Below, piece by piece: positions 1-5,606 of a DNA stretch of 6,051 nt. Both the position numbers and the translations under genes were made by a program. Every line of letters begins with the position of its first letter. Positions within the stretch are counted from its first letter, which is position 1. This DNA comes from Deltaproteobacteria bacterium (lineage in GTDB: Bacteria > Desulfobacterota > Desulfarculia > Adiutricales > Adiutricaceae): contig JAITJB010000177.1 of assembly GCA_031279155.1 (NCBI GenBank), positions 1 to 6,051 of the forward strand. Reading direction: 5' to 3'. Below the pieces are notes generated by a model. That model was not told the origin of the DNA, searched no databases, and worked only from the letters and a program-made list of their open reading frames with translations.

Positions 1-1980
1 TGATCCTTCGGGCGAGCGCAAGTCGAGATTGTCTTGGGAATAATCAGAACTACCTATGGTGATAGCTGTTTGGCCAGCCTGAGGTAGTTCGTGATCCTTG
101 GGCCCCTTGCCCCGGCGCCTTTTGCGCCGACGACCTTCACGCGGCTCCGTTGCCCTCTCTTCAAAAGAACCATGACCGCCTTGGGCAGCTGGCCAGGCTT
201 CGGTTAAGCCAGAGGCCTCGCGGTCGATTGCTTGAGCGTGAGAATCGTAAGCGTTTTGGGCAACGCTTCTGACCGTCTCAGGGGGATCGTTTTTGACGTC
301 AGCTGGACGCCAGGTGAGCTCCTGGCGGGGATCGCTTACGCCATCTAAGACAGGAAACCTAGGCGATAAACCAAAGATACCGCCCGGCCTCTGAATTCGC
401 ACCTTATCTCGGCGTTCGCTAGATCGAGGGGCTTCCGGGGCGCTGATAGAAGAGGGAGTGCTTGGGATCCTGCGCTCGCGATCTTTAACATAAGGTTTGC
501 GCTCGCGCTCCCTCTCTTTGGGCTTAAAGTCTTGGCCATGATCGACGGCAAACATGTCGTCATCGGGCCAGACGACCGGAATTTTTTCACCCAAGATATT
601 TTCTATGGCCTCTAAGTGGAAGACGTGCTCTTCGGAGGCAAAGGAGACGGCCTTGCCGCTCTTACCGGCCCTAGCCGTACGACCGATGCGGTGAATGTAA
701 TTTTCGGCGTCTTGCGGCAGATCAAAATTATAGACGTGGCTGACGTCTTCTACGTGAATGCCGCGACTAGCTACGTCGGTAGCCACCATGATCTGAAGTC
801 TTTGCTCTTTAAAAGCTTCCATCAGCTTAAGGCGCTTGGGCTGCGGCAGATCGCCGGTAATGCCTTCGGCTTGAAAGCCGTTATAGACCAGCTTTTTGGT
901 CAGCCACTCAACTCCGCTTTTGGTGTTACAGAAGATGATGACGCGATTGTGTTCTTCTTTAGAAAGCAGCCCCAAAAGAAGCGGCAGCTTCTCCCTGTGG
1001 CTTATGTGGTACAAGCTCTGGTCGATTTGGATTTTCGAGGTTGGATCGGGTTCAGCGGTAATATATTGGGGCGGGTTCATGTACTGATAAGTCAGTTCCA
1101 AAACTCTATCGTCTAAAGTAGCCGAAAACAACATGGTCTGGCGGTGGTTGTAGGGCGGGAGCTGAGATAAAATAGTCTTAAGATCCTTTATAAAGCCCAT
1201 ATCCAAAAGGCGGTCAGCCTCATCAACCACTACGACTTCAATAGCCGTGGGCACAAATACGCGCTTATATAAGTAATCAATGAGCCGGCCAGGCGTACAG
1301 ATTATAAGGTCGGCCCCGGCCTCCAGGGCTTCGGCTTGCTCCCTATACTCTAAACCGCCGACCACCAGAGCATGGGTTAGCTCGGTTGCCCCGGCCAACA
1401 ATTTGGCGTCTTTGTGGATCTGAACGGCCAACTCCCTGGTCGGGGTGATGACCAGAGCCCTAGGTAGACCAGGCGCCATCGGCTGGCGCCTTAGAAGCCT
1501 AGTTAAAACCGGCACCAAAAAGGCTGTGGTTTTGCCCGTCCCGGTCTGAGCCTGACCGGCCACATCTTCGCCCGATAGGGCCACCGGTATAACCTGGGCC
1601 TGAATGGGGGTGCAGCAGTCAAAGCCGGCGGCGTCTATCCCGCTCATGATCTCTTGGGGCAGATCGAAATCCGAAAACCTCGTGGCCGTAAGAAAGTTTG
1701 GTCTTAAAGCCCGGCTTTCGGCATTGTCATTATCGCCATCTGAGAGATGATTTGGGTTGGCCGAATCTTTTTTAGCCAAGTTTTGGTTGGCCAAATCTTT
1801 GTTAGCCAAGTTTTGGCTAGCTAAGTCTTGGTTAGCTAAATTTTGGTTAGCCTGAGGGTGCTCTTGATTTTGACTGACCTGAGCTTGGGCTCTCGAGCCA
1901 GAAGCCGCCTCGGGAGGGGCGAGGTCTTGAGCCGACTCCTCGGCCTTTTTAGTCTCGCTCCCACCGTTGGACAAATTCAT
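1..1980 (-). CDS. RhlB-like DEAD-box ATP-dependent RNA helicase, 3' end beyond the window
   Basis: The frame is open from the ATG at 1978-1980 to base 1 without a stop, giving 660 visible residues and no visible C-terminus. The protein should unwind short RNA duplexes using ATP in the cytoplasm. The helicase core is complete: Q motif (F102, then GFDCCTPIQ near 119-127), motif I AQTGTGKT 144-151, motif Ia PTRELA, DEAD 253-256, SAT 286-288, TDVASRGI 401-408 and HRIGRTARAG 430-439. The AGQAQTGTGKT stretch, the PPxNxRxxMLFSATL segment and the core end resemble RhlB more than RhlE or DeaD, but the subfamily is an inference. The core (about 100-467) is flanked by a roughly 100-residue N-terminal extension carrying a pentapeptide repeat, and by a tail of at least 190 residues rich in charge, with a KERERERK stretch at 488-495 and the basic cluster RRRKRRRGKGPK at 617-628. 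The start is supported by AGGAG five bases upstream. No frameshift was seen. Confidence 0.95.
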   Translation of the reverse strand, partial: MNLSNGGSETKKAEESAQDLAPPEAASGSRAQAQVSQNQEHPQANQNLANQDLASQNLANKDLANQNLAKKDSANPNHLSDGDNDNAESRALRPNFLTATRFSDFDLPQEIMSGIDAAGFDCCTPIQAQVIPVALSGEDVAGQAQTGTGKTTAFLVPVLTRLLRRQPMAPGLPRALVITPTRELAVQIHKDAKLLAGATELTHALVVGGLEYREQAEALEAGADLIICTPGRLIDYLYKRVFVPTAIEVVVVDEADRLLDMGFIKDLKTILSQLPPYNHRQTMLFSATLDDRVLELTYQYMNPPQYITAEPDPTSKIQIDQSLYHISHREKLPLLLGLLSKEEHNRVIIFCNTKSGVEWLTKKLVYNGFQAEGITGDLPQPKRLKLMEAFKEQRLQIMVATDVASRGIHVEDVSHVYNFDLPQDAENYIHRIGRTARAGKSGKAVSFASEEHVFHLEAIENILGEKIPVVWPDDDMFAVDHGQDFKPKERERERKPYVKDRERRIPSTPSSISAPEAPRSSERRDKVRIQRPGGIFGLSPRFPVLDGVSDPRQELTWRPADVKNDPPETVRSVAQNAYDSHAQAIDREASGLTEAWPAAQGGHGSFEERATEPREGRRRKRRRGKGPKDHELPQAGQTAITIGSSDYSQDNLDLRSPEGS
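1755..1859 (-). repeat. 15-base tandem repeat coding for pentapeptides in the helicase N-terminus
   Basis: Seven 15-base units sit head to tail, beginning at 1755, 1770, 1785, 1800, 1815, 1830 and 1845; the last is only partly conserved. The consensus on the plus strand is close to ggttagccaaatctt. The unit length is a multiple of three, so the repeat stays in frame and encodes pentads of the form A-N-x-[N/D]-L (ANQNL, ANQDL, ASQNL, ANKDL) at about residues 44-73, decaying towards the helicase core into AKKDS. The phase of the leucine differs from the A(D/N)LXX pattern of pentapeptide-repeat proteins, so I do not assign it to that fold. It lies in a Gln/Asn-rich, probably disordered segment. 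Confidence 0.85.
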
Positions 1981-1985
1981 AGATA

Positions 1986-1990
1986 CTCCT
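1986..1990 (-). promoter_or_regulatory. Ribosome binding site of the helicase gene
   Basis: The minus strand reads AGGAG here, five bases before the ATG at 1980. This is the best Shine-Dalgarno match in the leader and fixes the helicase start, keeping the low-complexity N-terminal extension in the protein. Confidence 0.8.
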
Positions 1991-1999
1991 GTTCGACGA

Positions 2000-2017
2000 G
2001 GGGATCTAGCGACCCCC
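2000..2017 (-). promoter_or_regulatory. Stem-loop in the helicase 5' leader
   Basis: In minus-strand RNA, GGGGGUC pairs with GAUCCCC around a GCUA loop: seven pairs including one G-U. It lies about ten bases upstream of the ribosome binding site. There is no U-tract after it, so it is not an intrinsic terminator. It could stabilise the 5' end of the transcript or tune translation; this role is inferred only from the pairing. Confidence 0.5.
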
Positions 2018-2022
2018 CGGAC

Positions 2023-2031
2023 ATAAAATCA
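2023..2031 (-). promoter_or_regulatory. Possible extended -10 promoter element for the helicase gene
   Basis: The minus strand reads TGATTTTAT, an extended -10 form with a four-of-six match to TATAAT. No convincing -35 hexamer lies 16-18 bases upstream, where the large inverted repeat sits. A start about seven bases downstream would fall at 2016-2017, exactly where the leader stem-loop begins. Weak evidence from sequence alone. Confidence 0.25.
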
Positions 2032-2044
2032 CTGTTAAGTTAAA

Positions 2045-2095
2045 GACCGGCTGCCCAGTCCGCGCCTTTTTGGCGCCGGGACCCGACAACCGGTC
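2045..2095. repeat. Large imperfect inverted repeat between ctpA and the helicase gene
   Basis: The outer arms GACCGG (2045-2050) and CCGGTC (2090-2095) match perfectly. Inside them, GTCC plus GCGCC (2058-2066) pairs with GGCGC plus GGAC (2072-2076, 2079-2082) around a five-base T/A loop, with a two-base bulge. Transcription from the protease gene would fold this about 40 bases after its stop codon. The minus strand continues TTTAACTT, a poor U-tract, so it may be a weak terminator or an mRNA 3'-end stabiliser. The rest of the 1981-2130 gap holds only the leader elements listed separately and a CCTCC/GGGGG pairing at 2104-2120. Confidence 0.5.
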
Positions 2096-2130
2096 AGGAT
2101 CGGCCCCCTAAAAAAGGAGGCTTGAAGTTT

Positions 2131-3549
2131 TCAGCCCATCGCTGGATCGAAGGAATCTAGGACCACACCGGTGAAACGGCTCTTGACCCGACCATTTTGT
2201 AAAAGCTCTAAGGCCCTGGCCAGCTGTTTGTCGACCTCAAGGCGTTCCTTAAGGGACATCTCGTAGAGAGGCTTATCTAAGAGCGGGCCATCGTCTTCGC
2301 CCTCTTCATCCTCTGCCTGAGCCTGGGACTTTTCATCATCCTTTTTGGGCACCTCATTGGGCCCTAAGAGATGGCGATCTAAATCGACTTCACGGGTAAC
2401 CTTAAACTTGGTGGGAAGTAAGCTCGGCACCAAGACGTCAGGCACGATACCATCGGATTGAATGGCCCGGCCCGAAGGCGTGTAGAAGCGGGCTGTCGTA
2501 AGTCTTAGGCCTGAACCATCGGGCAATCTGACCACGCTCTGGACCGAACCCTTGCCAAAGGTCCTGGCCCCCAAAATAAGGGCCCGGCCATAATCTTGAA
2601 GGGCGCCGGCCACGATTTCGCTGGCGCTAGCTGATCCCTCGTTGACTAAGACCACGATGGGACACTGGTACGGTAAGATGGCCTGGTCATCGGCTGAGTA
2701 GCCCATGTTCTGATCGTCAATGCGGCCGCGAGTCTCAACGACCATGACTGGTCCAACAAAAAGACCGCTGACCTTAACCGACTGATCTAATAAGCCGCCG
2801 GGATCGTTACGCAGATCTAATACCAACCCCGACATGGGTTTTTTTGAACTAAGTTTGACGACGGCCTTTTCAACTTCATTGGCCGTATCGCCCTGGAAAT
2901 TGGAGATGTGGATATAGCCAATGCCAGGCGATAGTTCTTCGGAGCGGACGCTTCTAAGGGGAATAAAATCGCGGGTCAGAGGAAACGACAAGGTCCGTTT
3001 GTTGGAGGGACGGTAGACCTCGATGGTTACCGCCGTCCCCTTGGGGCCGCGAATGAGCTTTACGGCCTCCATGACGGTCATGTCTTTCGTCGATTTTTCA
3101 TCGATAGAAACAATCTGATCGCCGCTCATAATCCCGGCTCTGGAAGCCGGGGTATCGTCTATGGGGGAAACCACGGTCAATACCGAATCGCGCGAGGAGA
3201 GTTCCATGCCCACGCCAGTAAAACTGCCGGTGGCTTCCTGTTGAAACTCCGACATCTCCTCAGGCGTCATGTAAGAGGAATGCGGATCTAAAGTATTGAG
3301 CATCCCTCGCACGGCCCCGTGGACCATCTCGGTACTGTCGGGCTCCTCAACGAAGCGGACATTGATCTCGTAGAAGACTCTAGCTAGGGTTTTAAAACCC
3401 TCGTAGATCTTAAAATCAGATGAAGCCGCTCGAGCGGGACTAATCCCTACGACGAACAACGAAAGTGCTGATACCAAGACCGCAGTCGAAAGCCAAAAAG
3501 CTGTCCGACGCCAAAGCGATCTATCGGCGGTTTGGGAGGTCAGAAACAT
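2131..3549 (-). CDS. ctpA: Carboxy-terminal processing protease, S41 family, exported
   Basis: A 472-residue serine protease of the CtpA/Prc type, which trims or degrades envelope proteins from their C-termini. Residues 1-41 form a signal peptide: basic RR at 14-15, a hydrophobic stretch at about 17-36 and an ARA cleavage motif at 39-41, so it acts outside the cytoplasmic membrane. A PDZ domain (about 112-185, starting at GVGMEL) selects the substrate tail. The S41 core follows, with the LDLRNDPGGLL signature at 244-254, probable nucleophile S308 in GSASASE, and K333 with Q337 in FGKGSVQ; the 25-residue Ser-Lys spacing matches Escherichia coli Prc. Residues 402-420 are a highly acidic, probably disordered linker before a C-terminal helical segment. 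GGAG lies six bases before the ATG. It follows the Fur-family gene by 47 bases, so co-transcription is likely. Adaptor and substrates cannot be told from this window. Confidence 0.95.
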   Translation of the reverse strand: MFLTSQTADRSLWRRTAFWLSTAVLVSALSLFVVGISPARAASSDFKIYEGFKTLARVFYEINVRFVEEPDSTEMVHGAVRGMLNTLDPHSSYMTPEEMSEFQQEATGSFTGVGMELSSRDSVLTVVSPIDDTPASRAGIMSGDQIVSIDEKSTKDMTVMEAVKLIRGPKGTAVTIEVYRPSNKRTLSFPLTRDFIPLRSVRSEELSPGIGYIHISNFQGDTANEVEKAVVKLSSKKPMSGLVLDLRNDPGGLLDQSVKVSGLFVGPVMVVETRGRIDDQNMGYSADDQAILPYQCPIVVLVNEGSASASEIVAGALQDYGRALILGARTFGKGSVQSVVRLPDGSGLRLTTARFYTPSGRAIQSDGIVPDVLVPSLLPTKFKVTREVDLDRHLLGPNEVPKKDDEKSQAQAEDEEGEDDGPLLDKPLYEMSLKERLEVDKQLARALELLQNGRVKSRFTGVVLDSFDPAMG

Positions 3550-3596
3550 TTAAATCTCCGATTATTGGACGCCAACTTTTAGGTGAGACTTAGAGC

Positions 3597-4079
3597 TTAA
3601 TTTTTTTCGGCCTGACAGACCGAACATATTCCCCATATCTCAAACTTGTGCCCCTCGCTTTTAAAACCTTCTTGCCGGGAAATGCGTTTCTCCACGACGG
3701 CCAGCTCCGGGGCGCTAAACTCAAAGATGCTGTGACATTTAAGGCACCTTAGATGACTATGGTGCTCGCGACCAAAAACTCTCTCATAGTGCATGTGGCC
3801 GTTTTCCAGGTAAACTTCGGCTAACAAACCCGATTCAATCAAAAGGGGTATAGCCCTATAGATGGAAGCCTTAGAAATGGGAGTTTTCGGTCTGAGGCTC
3901 AAGAAGAGCTCATCGACATCGAAATGATCGTGGTTGCGCAGGATCGATTCGGCTATGGCCTCGCGCTCTTTGGTTATCCTGTAGCCACGATTACGAAGAA
4001 AGTCACGGAAGGCTTCCATCTCGACTGATAGATCCTCAATCGATTGGACTGGCGAAATTTTAGAATTTGCAGCACACAT
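3597..4079 (-). CDS. Fur-family metal- or redox-responsive transcriptional repressor
   Basis: A 160-residue DNA-binding regulator of the Fur superfamily (Fur, Zur, PerR), of normal family length plus about 20 extra N-terminal residues. The winged helix covers about 22-90, with the recognition segment KASIYRAIPLLIESGLL at 70-86 in place of the usual TVYRTL form. The dimerisation and metal domain contains HHSH at 106-109, C112-x-x-C115 and C152-x-x-C155, so the structural zinc site of four cysteines is intact; H52, E120 and H144 are further candidate ligands. At the position where Bacillus PerR carries Asp104 there is a glutamate (E120), as in Fur, which argues against a PerR-type peroxide sensor. 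I cannot separate Fur from Zur. The start has only a weak ACGGG upstream; Met21 (codon 4017-4019) is a possible alternative. It may repress its own promoter and the protease gene behind it. Confidence 0.92.
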   Translation of the reverse strand: MCAANSKISPVQSIEDLSVEMEAFRDFLRNRGYRITKEREAIAESILRNHDHFDVDELFLSLRPKTPISKASIYRAIPLLIESGLLAEVYLENGHMHYERVFGREHHSHLRCLKCHSIFEFSAPELAVVEKRISRQEGFKSEGHKFEIWGICSVCQAEKN

Positions 4080-4103
4080 AAATCGGCCCGTCGTTTTTTA
4101 TTG

Positions 4104-4120
4104 CGGCCACTTAACGGCCG
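4104..4120. repeat. GC-rich inverted repeat in the leader of the Fur-family gene
   Basis: CGGCC and GGCCG arms of five bases flank a seven-base spacer. A second copy of GGCCG on the minus strand, at about 4085-4089 just before the start codon, could compete for the same partner and occlude the ribosome binding region. On the minus strand an A-rich run, not a U-tract, follows the repeat, so it is not a terminator for rsfS. It could also be an operator. Function unproven. Confidence 0.35.
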
Positions 4121-4174
4121 GGTTAATTGACTTTCCCTCAGGCCTCCCATCTGGAAAAAGTCATCATCCTATCA

Positions 4175-4204
4175 ATCTTAGCACAAACCATAGGCGATAA
4201 ACAA
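4175..4204 (-). promoter_or_regulatory. Candidate promoter for the Fur-family and ctpA genes
   Basis: On the minus strand TTGTTT (4199-4204) and TAAGAT (4175-4180) are separated by 18 bases, four-of-six or better matches to the -35 and -10 consensus. The position in the AT-rich 168-base gap after rsfS makes biological sense, and would give a leader of roughly 90 bases. A GAT-rich stretch overlaps and follows the -10 and might be an operator, but it does not match a clean Fur box. Confidence 0.35.
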
Positions 4205-4247
4205 TACGTTCATTTAAGCCCAATTGAGGCCAAATTTAAGGTTGGTT

Positions 4248-4850
4248 TCAAATTAAACTTACGGCTTCGGGGGACTCTTTCGTCGAAAGCCTAGGGGCGT
4301 CGGACCACAGACTCTCAAGATCGTATAGCGATCGGGTATCGGGCATAAATATATGGGCCACGACGTCGCCTAAGTCCAAAAGAGCCCAACGCGAGTCGCT
4401 ACCGCTAAGCCCTTCTTGCCCCAAAGGCCGGACCCCGGCCTCGCGAACCCGGCGGACGATCTTTTCGGCCACGGCTTTAACTTGGCGGCTGTTCTCGGCG
4501 CTGGCGATATAAAACCAATCGGCAACCGAGCTGAGCCCGGTTAAGTTTAAAATAACCGGCGAAACCACCTTGTGCTCTCTGGCCGCCTCAGCCACCAGTT
4601 CAGCCAAAGCCTGACCAGTTAGGCTAGATTTAGAAGTCTTAGCTACCTTGGTTTTGAGGTCCTTAGCCCTGGGAAATCCTCTGGTAGGTTTTTCAGCTGA
4701 GGCAACATTTTGGGTTTGGGGGGGCTTTGCCTGGTTGGCCGCCGAAGAAGAAACTTCGGCTTTTGGGGGCGAGGCTTTCGAGGTAGCCTTAGACCTACGA
4801 GACTCGGAAACGTCGCCGCTAGAGGAGACACGGGTTTGACTCATCAACAT
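4248..4850 (-). CDS. rsfS: Ribosomal silencing factor RsfS (Iojap family) with long N-terminal extension
   Basis: RsfS binds protein uL14 of the large ribosomal subunit and blocks joining of the subunits, lowering translation when nutrients are scarce. The conserved domain occupies about residues 78-184 of 200: DWFYIASAENSRQVKAVAE at 111-129, RPLGQEG at 141-147, W155 followed by LLDLGDVVAHIF at 157-168, and LYDLESLWSD at 175-184, all typical of the family. Most family members are about 105-130 residues; here about 75 extra N-terminal residues are rich in Ser, Ala, Lys, Pro and Gln with no recognisable domain. The coordinates use the longest frame. The second ATG (4842-4844, Met3) is better placed, since GAGAG lies six bases before it but touches the first ATG. 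It follows nadD by about 44-50 bases, a widely conserved neighbour. The gene usually next to it in many genomes, rlmH, is absent here. Confidence 0.93.
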   Translation of the reverse strand: MLMSQTRVSSSGDVSESRRSKATSKASPPKAEVSSSAANQAKPPQTQNVASAEKPTRGFPRAKDLKTKVAKTSKSSLTGQALAELVAEAAREHKVVSPVILNLTGLSSVADWFYIASAENSRQVKAVAEKIVRRVREAGVRPLGQEGLSGSDSRWALLDLGDVVAHIFMPDTRSLYDLESLWSDAPRLSTKESPEAVSLI

Positions 4851-4894
4851 CTCTCAAACAAATCCCTGGCTTTTGCCATGGGGAAAAATTGGGC

Positions 4895-5596
4895 CTAAGT
4901 AGGGCTAGTAGACCGATCCAGCTCGGCCTTGGGTTCAAGGTACAACCGATGTTTTATGATATATTTTCTAACTTTATCCGGCACCAAATAGCGAACTGAC
5001 AAACCAGCTCGCAGGCGCCGGCGAAGCTCGGTAGAAGAAATTTCCAGGCGGCAGTCCTGGTAAAAATAGACCGGCTTGAGCTTATGGTGAAAAAAAGCTT
5101 GGTCGCTTTCGCTCCATTTATAGCCCGCGCCTAAGGCTTCGGTTAAGACCTTATCTAAGGCCTCGCGGTTGGCCTTGACCCCGGGCCTACGGAAAATAAT
5201 AAAACTTGTCAGATCAAAAAGGGCTCGATACTCATACCAGGAGCCTATGGATTTAAAGGAATCAAAGCCAACTAGAAAAAAGAGGCGATTTGATTGGCCT
5301 ACGTCTTGGGACAAACGCTCAATGGTATTTACGGTATAGCTAGGCGCCGTCAGGCGGGTTTCTAAATCGGAGACAACGAAGAGAGGTTGATCTAAAGTAG
5401 CTCTCTTAAGCATCTCCAATCTATGGGAAATACTAGCTAAGCCTTCCGGCATTTTGTGGGGCGGGCTAGCTGACGGCATAAAGATAACTTGGTCTAGATG
5501 ATAATATTCAGCCACCTCCTCGGCTACCCTCAGATGGCCTATGTGGACGGGGTTAAAGGTGCCGCCCATCAAGGCCAAGTTTTTTATGGCTACCAT
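4895..5596 (-). CDS. nadD: Nicotinate-nucleotide adenylyltransferase (NaMN adenylyltransferase)
   Basis: NadD joins ATP and nicotinate mononucleotide to form deamido-NAD and pyrophosphate, the penultimate step of NAD synthesis in the cytoplasm. The 233-residue protein has the complete nucleotidyltransferase fold: GGTFNPVHIGHL at 11-22 with the two catalytic-site histidines H18 and H21, the PSASPPHK substrate loop at 41-48, PSYTVNTIERL at 85-95, VGFDSFKSIGSW at 109-120, and ISSTELR at 186-192, which is the C-terminal phosphate-binding motif. The length is slightly above the usual 200-220, owing to a hydrophilic tail after about 221. The start codon overlaps the gpsA stop by one base, and GAGGG lies five bases upstream inside gpsA. 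It precedes rsfS, a common arrangement. No missing key residue was seen. Confidence 0.97.
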   Translation of the reverse strand: MVAIKNLALMGGTFNPVHIGHLRVAEEVAEYYHLDQVIFMPSASPPHKMPEGLASISHRLEMLKRATLDQPLFVVSDLETRLTAPSYTVNTIERLSQDVGQSNRLFFLVGFDSFKSIGSWYEYRALFDLTSFIIFRRPGVKANREALDKVLTEALGAGYKWSESDQAFFHHKLKPVYFYQDCRLEISSTELRRRLRAGLSVRYLVPDKVRKYIIKHRLYLEPKAELDRSTSPT

Positions 5597-5606
5597 TATA
5601 TCCCTC
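5594..5606 (-). promoter_or_regulatory. Overlapping gpsA stop and nadD start with internal ribosome binding site
   Basis: The minus strand reads TAATG: the gpsA stop TAA shares its last base with the nadD ATG. GAGGG at 5602-5606, within the last codons of gpsA, serves as the ribosome binding site. This geometry is typical of translational coupling or reinitiation and shows that the two genes share a transcript. Confidence 0.85.

Noticed and set aside
345..590. Minus-strand open frame of 81 codons at the left end
   Set aside because: It lies in another frame within the helicase tail, which is continuously open over the same bases, and its product resembles nothing known to me.
616..1116. Plus-strand open frame of 166 codons
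   Set aside because: It is antisense to helicase motifs IV-VI on the minus strand; the minus-strand frame has all the conserved motifs, so the plus frame is a shadow.
2104..2120. CCTCC-T6-A-GGGGG on the minus strand looked like a terminator just after ctpA
   Set aside because: The T-run is in the loop, not after the stem, and the stem is only five pairs with a G-U. The plus strand resembles a ribosome binding site here but has no start codon at a suitable distance.
4160..4180. GAT-rich stretch on the minus strand as a Fur box
   Set aside because: It shows neither a clear 19-base palindrome nor three clean hexamer repeats, so an operator call would be over-reading.
4191..4202. The 12-base string taggcgataaac also occurs at 360-371
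   Set aside because: About one such match is expected by chance in a window of this size; one copy is inside the helicase gene and the flanks do not match.
4212..4240. Possible terminator after rsfS built from GGCC/GGGC and AAATTT/TTAAAT segments
   Set aside because: Only three strong pairs form before an internal loop, and no U-tract follows.
4643..4898. Several open frames on both strands over the rsfS 5' region
   Set aside because: They arise from the low-complexity composition of the RsfS extension and show no recognisable protein.
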